Shown: positions 1 through 6,818, numbered from the stretch's first letter. The stretch: 6,848 nt of DNA from an uncultured Megamonas sp. (GCA_900554895.1 USIX01000119.1:1-6848), one strand, 5' to 3'. A program made the numbers and translations. The notes: a model not told the origin generated them from the sequence alone.

Positions 1-1
1 T

Positions 2-571
2 GATATCGGCACCGGTTCCGGCTTTTTTGCCATTCTGCTGGCAAAATGCGGTCATTATATTGAAGGTATTGATTTGACCGCTTCCATGATTGAAGAAGCG
101 AAAATACTGGCACAAAAAGCAGGGGCAAATGCCGTTTTCAAAGTCATGGATGCGGAAAATCCTGCTTATGCTACGGAAAGTTTCGACATCGTACTTACGC
201 GAAATCTGACATGGACTCTGCCTCATCCGCGCCGAGCTTATAGTGAATGGTATCGCATTCTAAAAAAGGGAGGTATCATGCTCAATTTTGACGCTGATTA
301 CGGTAAAGAGCATCTAGTGCAGGATTTAAGTTCTCTGCCGGAAAATCATGTCCATCACAATATAAATTATTCATTGCTTCAAGAATGCGATTTCATTAAA
401 AACAATCTTGATATATCACATTTGACTCGTCCGCAATGGGACAGCAGTGTCTTACAGGAAATTGGCTTTATCCATGTGGATATCGATGAAACAGTCGGTA
501 AACGCATTTATAAAGAACACGACCAGTTTTACAATCCTACACCTCTATTTTTAATCAGGGCGGTGAAATAG
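2..571 (+). CDS. Class I SAM-dependent methyltransferase, 5' truncated
   Basis: The frame is open from the left edge and lacks its start and N-terminus; the TTG at 74 is internal, because the SAM-binding core begins before it. Of 189 visible residues, 1-9 are glycine-rich motif I (DIGTGSGFF), GID at 22-24 ends strand 2 with the acidic ribose-binding Asp24, Asp50 sits where the adenine-contacting acidic residue is expected, and FDIVLTRNLTW (61-71) plus LKKGG (87-91) complete a Methyltransf_11/25-type Rossmann fold. The protein should be cytosolic and transfer a methyl group from SAM. The acceptor cannot be read from sequence. A histidine-rich patch (HVHH, 116-119) lies in the variable C-terminal part that normally shapes the acceptor site. 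The stop is 4 bases before the first permease start, so the gene is very likely co-transcribed with the importer; methylation of the imported ligand or of a metallophore is inference only. Confidence 0.9.
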   Translation, partial: DIGTGSGFFAILLAKCGHYIEGIDLTASMIEEAKILAQKAGANAVFKVMDAENPAYATESFDIVLTRNLTWTLPHPRRAYSEWYRILKKGGIMLNFDADYGKEHLVQDLSSLPENHVHHNINYSLLQECDFIKNNLDISHLTRPQWDSSVLQEIGFIHVDIDETVGKRIYKEHDQFYNPTPLFLIRAVK

Positions 572-575
572 CCGT

Positions 576-1517
576 ATGAAAAAATACATTGTGCAGCGAT
601 TGCTGTATTTAATTCCGATACTGCTCGGCATAACGATTTTATCATTCGGCCTTATGCGTACTGTAACAGGCGATGCTATTGATGTTATGGAGGCAAATCG
701 CGGCACAGTTTTAAATGAAGAAGCTAAAGCTCAGATGCGTGTGGAGTTGAATTTGGATAAACCGTTTATCGTTCAATACGGTATCTGGCTGAAAGATATG
801 ATGGCGGGAGATATGGGAAAATCATACGTTTCCGGCAAACCGGTATTTTCCACTTTTATGGAAAAACTGCCGACGACAATTCTTTTAACAATTACTTCCA
901 TAATCGCTACGATTATTATTTCCGTGCCTTTAGGCATCATATCGGCTGTAAAACATAATAAATGGGAAGATTATATTATCCGCTTTTTAAGTTTTATCGG
1001 CAATTCTCTGCCCGGATTTTTTGTTTCGCTGTTATTGATTTATATTTTCTCCATAAAGCTGAATTTACTGCCTGTAATGAATACTTCCGTAAACATACAA
1101 AGTATAATTATGCCGACCATGACACTAACTATTGCCATGAGTGCGAAATATATACGACAAATCCGTACCGTTATTTTGGAGGAACTGAACAAGGACTATG
1201 TTATTGCCGCCAAAGCGCGCGGTATCCGCTACAAAACTATTATGCTGACTAGCATTATGAAAGTCGTGCTTTTATCTTTTATAACGCTACTATCATTATC
1301 TATCGGTTCACTGCTCGGCGGAACAGCGATTATTGAGAGTATTTTCATGTGGGACGGAGTGGGAAAAATGGCGGTTGATGCCATCTTAATGCGTGATTAT
1401 CCCGTAATTTTAGCCTATGTAGTATGGCTTTCCATTATTTATGTAATTTTCAACTTAATCACGGATATCCTCTATCACTATTTAGACCCGCGAATTCGAC
1501 TCGGACTGAAGGAATAA
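576..1517 (+). CDS. DppB/NikB-type ABC transporter permease
   Basis: This 313-residue inner-membrane permease has the usual length of the DppB/OppB/NikB family. An N-terminal membrane segment (about 9-29) precedes a soluble loop typical of the family (about 33-95, with the LNLDKPFIVQY stretch), followed by five further hydrophobic segments at about 102-125, 138-160, 176-192, 226-256 and 278-300. The cytoplasmic EAA loop that docks on the ATPases is intact (DYVIAAKARGI, 207-217), and the end LDPRIRLG is family-typical. It should pair with the next gene product to form the translocation path. The start is 4 bases after the methyltransferase stop; the upstream GGGCGGTGA is only a fair ribosome site, so translation may be coupled. 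The family is secure. The substrate is not: nickel, metal chelates, peptides or glutathione are all used by relatives. Confidence 0.93.
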   Translation: MKKYIVQRLLYLIPILLGITILSFGLMRTVTGDAIDVMEANRGTVLNEEAKAQMRVELNLDKPFIVQYGIWLKDMMAGDMGKSYVSGKPVFSTFMEKLPTTILLTITSIIATIIISVPLGIISAVKHNKWEDYIIRFLSFIGNSLPGFFVSLLLIYIFSIKLNLLPVMNTSVNIQSIIMPTMTLTIAMSAKYIRQIRTVILEELNKDYVIAAKARGIRYKTIMLTSIMKVVLLSFITLLSLSIGSLLGGTAIIESIFMWDGVGKMAVDAILMRDYPVILAYVVWLSIIYVIFNLITDILYHYLDPRIRLGLKE

Positions 1518-1520
1518 TTT

Positions 1521-2312
1521 ATGAACGTAAAATTTATTATCTTATCTGCTTTAGTCGGCACATTGCTTATAATTGCCGTTTTTGCACCTGTGCTGACGCC
1601 GTTTGACCCGTACGAGCAAAATCTTTCCAATATGCTTAGTCCGCCCGACAGTACGCATTTACTCGGCACGGACCAGTACGGCAGGGATTTATTGTCACGC
1701 GTCATCATGGGAGCGCAAAATACCATTTTATCTTCACTGGTGATTGTCTTTGTCATTACTGTAATCGGTACCGTGATAGGTGTTATTTGCGGTTACTTCG
1801 GCGGTAAAATCGATGCCGTTTTAATGCGCATTTCAGATATTTTTCTTGCTTTTCCGGGAATGGTATTTGCCATTGCCGTAGCAGGCGTCCTAGGCGGAAG
1901 TATTTTAAATGCCATTATAGCACTTTCCTGTATTTCCTGGCCCAAATTTGCCCGTCTTGCCCGTGCTCAGGTACTCACCGTTAAAGACTGTACATTTGTT
2001 TCTGCCGCTAAACTGAACAACTGCAGTAATATAAAAATCATGTTTTATCATATACTGCCCAATATAATCGGCATTATTTTAATTACGGCCATTTTAGATA
2101 TCGGTACAATAATAATGGAAATAGCAGGCCTATCTTTTTTAGGACTGGGTGCACTGCCGCCGACGGCGGAATGGGGCGCTATGATGAGCAACGGCAGAAG
2201 CATGCTGCAAACAGCTCCATGGGTTATTTTAGCTCCCGGCTGCGCTATTTTTATATCCGTCAGTCTGTTCAATATTTTCGGAGATACTGTGCGAGATAAA
2301 TTTGATTTATAA
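1521..2312 (+). CDS. DppC/NikC-type ABC transporter permease
   Basis: This second permease subunit of 263 residues is near the short end of the DppC/NikC range. It has an N-terminal membrane segment (about 5-26), the family signature HLLGTDQYGRDLLSR (46-60), then hydrophobic segments at about 69-90, 108-128, 130-150, 182-205 and 233-253. The EAA loop is recognisable from position (FVSAAKLNNC, 159-168, followed by HILPN at 177-181), but the usually conserved glycine is Asn167. The start is 3 bases after the preceding stop, with AAGGAA at 1509-1514 as ribosome site inside the end of the upstream gene. It should form a heterodimer with the upstream permease and receive ligand from the lipoprotein encoded next. 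The shadow frames on the opposite strand here have no support. Confidence 0.93.
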   Translation: MNVKFIILSALVGTLLIIAVFAPVLTPFDPYEQNLSNMLSPPDSTHLLGTDQYGRDLLSRVIMGAQNTILSSLVIVFVITVIGTVIGVICGYFGGKIDAVLMRISDIFLAFPGMVFAIAVAGVLGGSILNAIIALSCISWPKFARLARAQVLTVKDCTFVSAAKLNNCSNIKIMFYHILPNIIGIILITAILDIGTIIMEIAGLSFLGLGALPPTAEWGAMMSNGRSMLQTAPWVILAPGCAIFISVSLFNIFGDTVRDKFDL

Positions 2313-2320
2313 AAGGAGGT
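2313..2320 (+). promoter_or_regulatory. Consensus ribosome binding site of the solute-binding protein
   Basis: AAGGAGGT lies directly after the permease stop and 6 bases before the ATG at 2327. It is the only full-consensus Shine-Dalgarno site in the operon. This fits the need for many copies of the binding protein per transporter, and it fixes the start at 2327. Confidence 0.85.
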
Positions 2321-2326
2321 TTTTAT

Positions 2327-3871
2327 ATGAAAAAATATTTTTCAGCATGTCTTTTAGTAATGCTGTTATGTATGTTTTCCGGTTGCGGTAACGATTCGGA
2401 AAATGCAGACAACGGCGAAAAGGTTTTCCGTTACGGCACGACTGCTTACGGCGTGGAAATGGGCAATACCGGTCTCAATCCTCACAGCGATTACTCCGGC
2501 TGGTCGACCGTTCGCTACGGTGTAGGCGAAACGCTGTTTAAATTCAACAACAGTATGCAGCTGGAGCCGTGGCTTGCTTTCGGCTATGAACAGCTTGATG
2601 ATTATACCGTAAAAATAGATTTAAAGGATAATATTACATTTTCCAGCGGACGCAAATTGGACGGACAAGCTGTAAAAGAATGTCTGGAACATCTGATTGC
2701 CGTTCATGACCGTGCTCCGAATGATTTGAAAATACAGGAAATCACAGCTGACGGACAGAGCGTCATTATAAAATCCTCGGAAAAAGTACCGTCCCTTCTG
2801 AATTATTTAAGCGACCCTTATGCCGCGATAATCGATATGGAATACGGTATAACCGATGACAGAAACGTTGCCGGAACAGGGCCGTTTATCGCCGCGAAAA
2901 TTTCCGACACGGAGATAGAGCTCAAGAAAAATCCTAATTACTGGAACGGTGAAGTCGGTATGGATAAAATAATCGTCAGAGAAATTATCGACGGTGATAC
3001 GCTCACTATGGCAATGCAGTCCGGCGAACTGGATGCCGTACAGGGACTTCCTTATGCCAGCCTTGAACTGTTCAAAGATAATGATAAATACAGAATAAGC
3101 TCAACCGATACATCACGCTGTTTTTTTGCTCAGCTGAATTATGAAACACCGGCGCTTCAGGATTACAATGTGCGTAAAGCAATCGCCATGAGTATTGACA
3201 AATCAGGCTTTACCGATAATCTGCTGCACGGCAACGGCACAATGGCGGTCGGTGCTTTTCCAAGTAATTTCTCTTTCGGTAATGATAAAGTAAATGCACC
3301 GCAGTTTAATTTACAGGAAGCCCAAAATCTGCTGGCTCAGTCCGGCTGGACAGATACGGACGGCGACGGCTATGTGGATAAAAACGGACAGAAACTTACT
3401 ATCCGCTGGCTGACTTATCCCGGCAGACAGGAACTGCCGCTTCTGGCAGAATCCGCACAGGCTACCTTAAAACAGGCAGGCATTGATGTAATAGTAAATA
3501 ATACAACCAATCAGCAGGATTTTCTCGATAGAGGCGAATGGGATATTTACGCCAGTGCGTTCGTAACGGCACCGACCGGCGACCCGGAATATTTTTTCAC
3601 GACGCACTGTCTGAAAAACTCCGCTAAAAACAGAGGTCATTACTATAATAAAGAACTGGAACAGCTAGCAAATCAGCTGCATGAAGAATTTGACCCGCAG
3701 AAACGTGCTGAACTTGCCGTGAAAATGCAGCAGATAATTCTGGATGACTGTGCTTTTATCTTCGCTTCACATTTAAAAATGTCTTTCGTCATGAAAAACA
3801 ATGTAACAGGATTTGAAGCTCATCCTTCCGATTATTATGAAATTACGGCCAATCTGAAATACAATGAATGA
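2327..3871 (+). CDS. Extracytoplasmic solute-binding lipoprotein, SBP family 5 (NikA/DppA/OppA-like)
   Basis: This 514-residue protein captures ligand outside the inner membrane and delivers it to the permease pair. It opens with a lipoprotein signal: KK, a hydrophobic stretch, then lipobox FSGC with Cys20 as the lipidated residue. Family 5 landmarks follow in order: GETLFKF..LEPWLA (68-84), DNITFSSGRKLDG (101-113), GTGPF (183-187), NPNYW (202-206), SGELDAVQG (232-240), the VRKAIAMSIDK hinge-region helix (282-292) and a QNLLAQSGW helix (333-341). A loop DTDGDGYVDKNG (343-354) resembles a calcium-binding EF-hand loop and occurs in other family members. Gene order is unusual compared with E. 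coli nikABCDE, as the binding protein follows both permeases. The stop overlaps one possible start of the next gene. Ligand class is open: nickel chelate, metallophore and short peptide are all possible. Confidence 0.92.
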   Translation: MKKYFSACLLVMLLCMFSGCGNDSENADNGEKVFRYGTTAYGVEMGNTGLNPHSDYSGWSTVRYGVGETLFKFNNSMQLEPWLAFGYEQLDDYTVKIDLKDNITFSSGRKLDGQAVKECLEHLIAVHDRAPNDLKIQEITADGQSVIIKSSEKVPSLLNYLSDPYAAIIDMEYGITDDRNVAGTGPFIAAKISDTEIELKKNPNYWNGEVGMDKIIVREIIDGDTLTMAMQSGELDAVQGLPYASLELFKDNDKYRISSTDTSRCFFAQLNYETPALQDYNVRKAIAMSIDKSGFTDNLLHGNGTMAVGAFPSNFSFGNDKVNAPQFNLQEAQNLLAQSGWTDTDGDGYVDKNGQKLTIRWLTYPGRQELPLLAESAQATLKQAGIDVIVNNTTNQQDFLDRGEWDIYASAFVTAPTGDPEYFFTTHCLKNSAKNRGHYYNKELEQLANQLHEEFDPQKRAELAVKMQQIILDDCAFIFASHLKMSFVMKNNVTGFEAHPSDYYEITANLKYNE

Positions 3872-3875
3872 ATAC

Positions 3876-3880
3876 GAGGT
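3876..3880 (+). promoter_or_regulatory. Ribosome binding site favouring the ATPase start at 3885
   Basis: GAGGT lies 4 bases before the ATG at 3885. The alternative in-frame ATG at 3864 lies inside the end of the preceding gene and has no purine-rich site at the right distance. The site therefore favours 3885, which also gives a protein starting MSLLEVRNL, as expected for this ATPase family. Confidence 0.6.
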
Positions 3881-3884
3881 AAAT

Positions 3885-4655
3885 ATGTCTTTGCTAGAAG
3901 TTCGCAATTTAAATATTTCCATTAAAGAGAAAAATATCATCTCCGATGTGAGCTTTTCGCTTGATGAAGGAAAAATTTTCGGTATCGTCGGTGAATCCGG
4001 TTGCGGTAAATCGACTCTGCTGAGAGCTGTACTCGGTATTCTGCCGAATGAAGCAAAAATTGCCGCGGGCAGAATTTTATATAGAAATGAAGATTTACAG
4101 ACTATTTCCCCGCAAAAAATGCGCCAAATACGCGGCGGACAAATCGGCATGATTTTTCAAAATGCCAAAACAACATTCTGTCCTGTAAGGACAATCGGTC
4201 AGCAGCTTTGGGAAACACTTAGAGAACACCGAAACTGTACAAAAGAGGAGGCTTTCGCTATGGCACTTGATTTATTTGCCAAAATCCGCCTTAAAAACGG
4301 AGAAAAAATCCTGCAAAGCTATCCTTTTGAACTGTCCGGCGGTATGAACCAGAGAGTTGCCATCGCTATGGCAATGCTGCTCAAACCGAAACTGCTTCTG
4401 GCGGACGAACCGACTTCTGCACTCGATGTTGTATCACAGGCACAGGTAATGGAGGAAATGATAAAACTGCAGCAAATGTACAGTACAAGTATCATTCTCG
4501 TTTCACACAATATTAATCTTGTACGACAATTCGCCGATAAAATTGCCGTCATGCAAAAGGGGCACTTTGTTGAAAGCGGTACTACTGAAGAGATTATAAA
4601 CAATCCGAAGCACAATTATACACGCAAACTGCTTCAATCCATATTTCATTTATAG
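3885..4655 (+). CDS. DppD/NikD-type ABC transporter ATP-binding protein
   Basis: This is the first of two cytoplasmic ATPases that power import. Counted from the start at 3885 (256 residues), it has Walker A GESGCGKST at 36-44, a Q-loop FQN at about 91-93, the ABC signature LSGGMNQR at 150-157, Walker B LLLADEPTSALD at 170-181 and the switch histidine in VSHN at 208. All catalytic elements are present, so it should be active. The Q-loop continuation reads NAKTTFCPVRT where relatives usually have DPxxSLNPxxx, placing a cysteine in this contact region. The C-terminus is short and lacks the cysteine-rich oligopeptide tail seen in many OppD/DppD proteins, which fits the shorter NikD-like branch. 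If the ATG at 3864 is used instead, seven residues are added and the gene overlaps the preceding one by 8 bases. Confidence 0.92.
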   Translation: MSLLEVRNLNISIKEKNIISDVSFSLDEGKIFGIVGESGCGKSTLLRAVLGILPNEAKIAAGRILYRNEDLQTISPQKMRQIRGGQIGMIFQNAKTTFCPVRTIGQQLWETLREHRNCTKEEAFAMALDLFAKIRLKNGEKILQSYPFELSGGMNQRVAIAMAMLLKPKLLLADEPTSALDVVSQAQVMEEMIKLQQMYSTSIILVSHNINLVRQFADKIAVMQKGHFVESGTTEEIINNPKHNYTRKLLQSIFHL

Positions 4656-4668
4656 CGGAGCTGATTTA

Positions 4669-5427
4669 ATGAACCCGATTTTAGAAATAAAAGGACTGAC
4701 AAAAAAATTCGTTCAGGATAATGTTGAATTTACAGCTGTTGATAATATAAGCTTTAACCTTTTCAAGGGCGACTGTCTGGCTATCGTCGGTGAATCCGGC
4801 TGCGGCAAATCCACGACGGCGAATTTAATAACCCGATTAAAAGATGCTGACAGCGGACAAATATTTCTATATGAACAGGACATCACCCATGCCAAAGGAA
4901 AATCACTGCGTGATATTTATAAGAAAATCCAGATGATATTTCAGTTTCCACAGGACTCTTTTAATCCGCACCAGAAAATGAACAATGCTATTATTGAACC
5001 GTTAATCAATAACGGCATAAACAAAGATGAGGCGAAAAAACGGCTCCCGCAGCTGCTCGATTTAGTCGGTCTCGATTTTGTAACGGTGAATAACCGCTAT
5101 CCGCACCAGCTCAGCGGCGGACAGTGCCAGCGGGCAGCCATCGCCCGCGCCATTGCCGTAAAACCGGAAATACTGATATGCGATGAAGCCACTTCTGCCT
5201 TAGATGTTATCAACCAGAAACAGATAGTTGATTTATTAAAAAAACTGCAGCAGGAATTCGGCCTGTCCATAATTCTGATTACGCATGATTTAGCTTTAGT
5301 ACGACAGATTTGCAATCGCATCATCGTTATGTATCAGGGAAAAATAATCGAAGCAAACGAAACCGAAAAATTATTACGTAATCCACAGCACGAGTATACA
5401 AAACTTTTAATCCGTTCAACAATATGA
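4669..5427 (+). CDS. DppF/NikE-type ABC transporter ATP-binding protein
   Basis: This second ATPase of the importer has 252 residues. Walker A GESGCGKST is at 41-49, the Q-loop glutamine at 92 (FQFPQDSFNP), the signature LSGGQCQR at 148-155, Walker B ILICDEATSALD at 168-179 and the switch histidine in ITHD at 206. It should form a heterodimer with the upstream ATPase and dock on the EAA loops of the two permeases. GGAG at 4657-4660 lies 8 bases before the ATG, and the gene starts 13 bases after the previous stop. It is about 70 residues shorter than typical OppF/DppF proteins and lacks their C-terminal extension, again pointing to the NikE-like branch. It is the last gene of the operon; a hairpin follows at its stop codon. 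Confidence 0.93.
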   Translation: MNPILEIKGLTKKFVQDNVEFTAVDNISFNLFKGDCLAIVGESGCGKSTTANLITRLKDADSGQIFLYEQDITHAKGKSLRDIYKKIQMIFQFPQDSFNPHQKMNNAIIEPLINNGINKDEAKKRLPQLLDLVGLDFVTVNNRYPHQLSGGQCQRAAIARAIAVKPEILICDEATSALDVINQKQIVDLLKKLQQEFGLSIILITHDLALVRQICNRIIVMYQGKIIEANETEKLLRNPQHEYTKLLIRSTI

Positions 5428-5467
5428 AAAAACGGTAGCAGATAATTTTCTGTTACCGTTTTTTTTT
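5426..5467. terminator. Bidirectional intrinsic terminator between convergent units
   Basis: An 11-base-pair stem (AACGGTAGCAG at 5431-5441 with CTGTTACCGTT at 5450-5460, one G-T wobble) closes an 8-base loop. It is followed by seven more T on the plus strand and preceded by A residues that give a T-run on the minus strand. It overlaps the stop of the last transporter gene and ends 5 bases before the stop of the convergent esterase gene, so it can serve both. Confidence 0.88.
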
Positions 5468-5472
5468 GCGTA

Positions 5473-6471
5473 TTATTTTAAGTTTTCATTGACGAATTGA
5501 GCAATATCCTCATTCATCATTTCGGATTCTGGCAATTCCGGCAGTACAATCTCCCAGTCATGCGACATACCGCGATATATTTTCTCCGTTACATCTACAC
5601 CAGCAGCTTTTGCATGAGCGCCAACTAAAGCGGCATCATCTAAAAGCAGTTCATCTCCTCCGGTAATGATAAGCATCGGAGATATTCCCGTTAAATCAGC
5701 ATAGGCTGGTGACAGATACGGGTCTGTTATATCGGCCCCCTTAGCATAGGCAGGTTCTTTAACTGCTGCCAGCATATATTTATTTTTTGAACCCAGCATT
5801 TTATCCTTTTCAAGATTATTTAAATGCGATGGCAGTTTTGTTTCAAGATATGTCCACGGAGAAATCAGTACAATCGCTTTCGGCTGTGGAATATTATTGT
5901 CGCGCAGATACACTGCCAAAGCCAACGACAGATTACCGCCGGCAGAGTCACCCATCAAAACGATTTTATTCGGATTATAACCTGCCGCTAAAAGACCCTT
6001 ATATGCACTGGCAGCATCTTCAAGTGCAGCCGGATATACGTTTTCTGGGGCTAACCGGTAATCCACCATAAATACCGTTCCCGCTCCGGCAACTTGCGCC
6101 TTATATAGACCCCAGTCACGATAAAGATTGTTCAGACCGCTCACATAACCGCCGCCGTGCATAAACAGCAGAATTCTGTCACTTTTCACATCAGCAGAAG
6201 TATATTTTTCCACTGCCGCACCGTCAAACGATAAAATTTCCCGCTGCCATCCTTCCGGCACCACATATTCACCCTCCGGTCGGCTCGGAGAATTAAAGAA
6301 TTCCGATGTTTTTTCATCAATATAAACTGCTTTGGCTTCATCCGACATTTGTACTGTCTGCACATTATTATACGGATTTTCTCTCGCTTCTGAGAACTGC
6401 ATTCCCGTTAACAATAATGTTGCAACCACCGGCGCGGCGATTAAACCGCGAAAATAATTCTTCATGTTCAT
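5473..6471 (-). CDS. Exported esterase/lipase of the hormone-sensitive lipase family (alpha/beta hydrolase fold 3)
   Basis: This 332-residue carboxylic-ester hydrolase has a full catalytic set. The oxyanion-hole motif is HGGGY (105-109), YRLAPE (138-143) is the family hallmark, the nucleophile Ser176 lies in GDSAGGN (174-180), the acid is Asp273 in GGDELLLDD, and the base is His304 in MSHDW. Residues 1-29 look like a Sec signal peptide: Lys4 and Arg8, a hydrophobic core 10-23, then SEA before Arg30 as a plausible cleavage site. The enzyme is therefore probably periplasmic or secreted, whereas many bacterial family members are cytosolic. The substrate is unknown, presumably short-chain acyl esters. 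The first ATG (6471) is preferred over Met3 because AAGAAAGGA at 6481-6489 is spaced correctly for it. It is a single gene with its own leader, convergent with the transporter operon; no functional link between them is evident. Confidence 0.93.
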   Translation of the reverse strand: MNMKNYFRGLIAAPVVATLLLTGMQFSEARENPYNNVQTVQMSDEAKAVYIDEKTSEFFNSPSRPEGEYVVPEGWQREILSFDGAAVEKYTSADVKSDRILLFMHGGGYVSGLNNLYRDWGLYKAQVAGAGTVFMVDYRLAPENVYPAALEDAASAYKGLLAAGYNPNKIVLMGDSAGGNLSLALAVYLRDNNIPQPKAIVLISPWTYLETKLPSHLNNLEKDKMLGSKNKYMLAAVKEPAYAKGADITDPYLSPAYADLTGISPMLIITGGDELLLDDAALVGAHAKAAGVDVTEKIYRGMSHDWEIVLPELPESEMMNEDIAQFVNENLK

Positions 6472-6480
6472 AAAAATCTT

Positions 6481-6489
6481 TCCTTTCTT
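6481..6489 (-). promoter_or_regulatory. Ribosome binding site of the esterase gene
   Basis: On the minus strand AAGAAAGGA ends 9 bases before the ATG at 6471. It supports this start over the second in-frame ATG six bases downstream, which would be too far away. Confidence 0.6.
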
Positions 6490-6506
6490 GTTTATCTTAT
6501 CTATTG

Positions 6507-6566
6507 TGCTAAATAAAATAAAAAAAATTTGCTAAAAAAGAAAACCCGATTTCATATACTGCTAAA
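6507..6566. repeat. Three short direct repeats TGCTAAA in the esterase leader
   Basis: TGCTAAA occurs at 6507-6513, 6530-6536 and 6560-6566, all in the same orientation, with start-to-start distances of 23 and 30 bases. On the gene strand they read TTTAGCA. The region is about 75% A/T or more, so chance is a real alternative. If meaningful they could be binding sites for a regulator of the esterase; the rightmost copy overlaps the candidate -10 box. Confidence 0.3.
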
Positions 6567-6593
6567 ATATTTTCAAGACAGACCAGAATTCAA
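6564..6593 (-). promoter_or_regulatory. Candidate promoter of the esterase gene
   Basis: On the minus strand TTGAAT (6593-6588) and TATTTT (6569-6564) are separated by 18 bases, giving a weak sigma-70-type match. A promoter is expected somewhere in 6472-6594, because the gene to the right ends in its own terminator. The A/T-rich region offers other weak matches, so this placement is tentative. Confidence 0.25.
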
Positions 6594-6594
6594 C

Positions 6595-6633
6595 AAAAAA
6601 AGACTGCACTGAAAAAATTCCATGCAGTCTTTT
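6595..6633 (-). terminator. Intrinsic terminator of the guaB-like gene
   Basis: Bases 6598-6608 (AAAAGACTGCA) pair perfectly with 6623-6633 (TGCAGTCTTTT) around a 14-base loop. Read on the minus strand the hairpin is followed by a run of seven T. It lies 14 bases beyond the guaB-like stop codon and separates that gene from the esterase. Confidence 0.85.
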
Positions 6634-6647
6634 AATTCTATTTTTAA

Positions 6648-6818
6648 TCAGTCATTTCCTCTAAATTTATCTTTGAGAATAACGTCGTGCGAACCGCCCT
6701 CTACAATACTTGTTGCCGATACGAGCGTAAGTTTCGCTTTGTCTCTGAATTCTTCCAGATTTAACGAACCGCAGTTGCACATAGTGGAACGCATTTTGCT
6801 CAATGAAAGCTGTAAACA
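6648..6818 (-). pseudogene. guaB: 3' fragment of a GuaB-like IMP dehydrogenase; frame broken near 6819
   Basis: The minus strand encodes [16 protein letters not shown], then a stretch ending [19 protein letters not shown], and stops at 6650-6648. This parallels the extreme C-terminus of IMP dehydrogenases (pattern LRSGMGYCGA..IEEL..KA, then A..ES.PHDV.I), in the divergent form I recall from Clostridia and Negativicutes. IMP dehydrogenase makes XMP from IMP with NAD in GTP synthesis. Only this tail is present. Going upstream the frame remains open for a few residues (SLSKM) and then meets TGA at 6821-6819. None of the three minus frames in 6822-6848 gives sequence I recognise as IMP dehydrogenase. 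The 3' end with its terminator looks native, so the gene may be interrupted or frameshifted, or the window may end in misassembled sequence. It is also possible that the segment belongs to an intact gene and one edge base is wrong. Confidence 0.55.

Noticed and set aside
74..571. Methyltransferase starting at TTG 74
   Set aside because: The same frame is open to base 2 and encodes motif I and the strand 2 acidic residue before this point, so the true start lies outside the window.
962..1252. 96-codon plus-strand frame inside the first permease
   Set aside because: It is an alternative frame in a membrane-protein gene whose own frame carries all family motifs.
1478..1756. 92-codon minus-strand frame across the permease junction
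   Set aside because: It is antisense to two well-supported permease genes, has no ribosome site or recognisable domain, and is best explained as a shadow frame.
3864..3884. ATPase start at ATG 3864
   Set aside because: It is possible by translational coupling, but the GAGGT site points to 3885 and the extra seven residues have no family counterpart. Kept as an alternative only.
3773..4150. 125-codon minus-strand frame across the binding protein/ATPase junction
   Set aside because: It is antisense to strongly supported coding sequence, and its content mirrors the codons of the ATPase Walker A region.
5787..6071. 94-codon plus-strand frame inside the esterase gene
   Set aside because: It is antisense to the catalytic core of an intact esterase and has no domain or start signal of its own.
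6548..6576. Promoter using TTGAAA at 6576-6571 on the minus strand
   Set aside because: At 17 bases downstream the sequence is GAAATC, a poor -10 box, and the TATATG nearby is too close.
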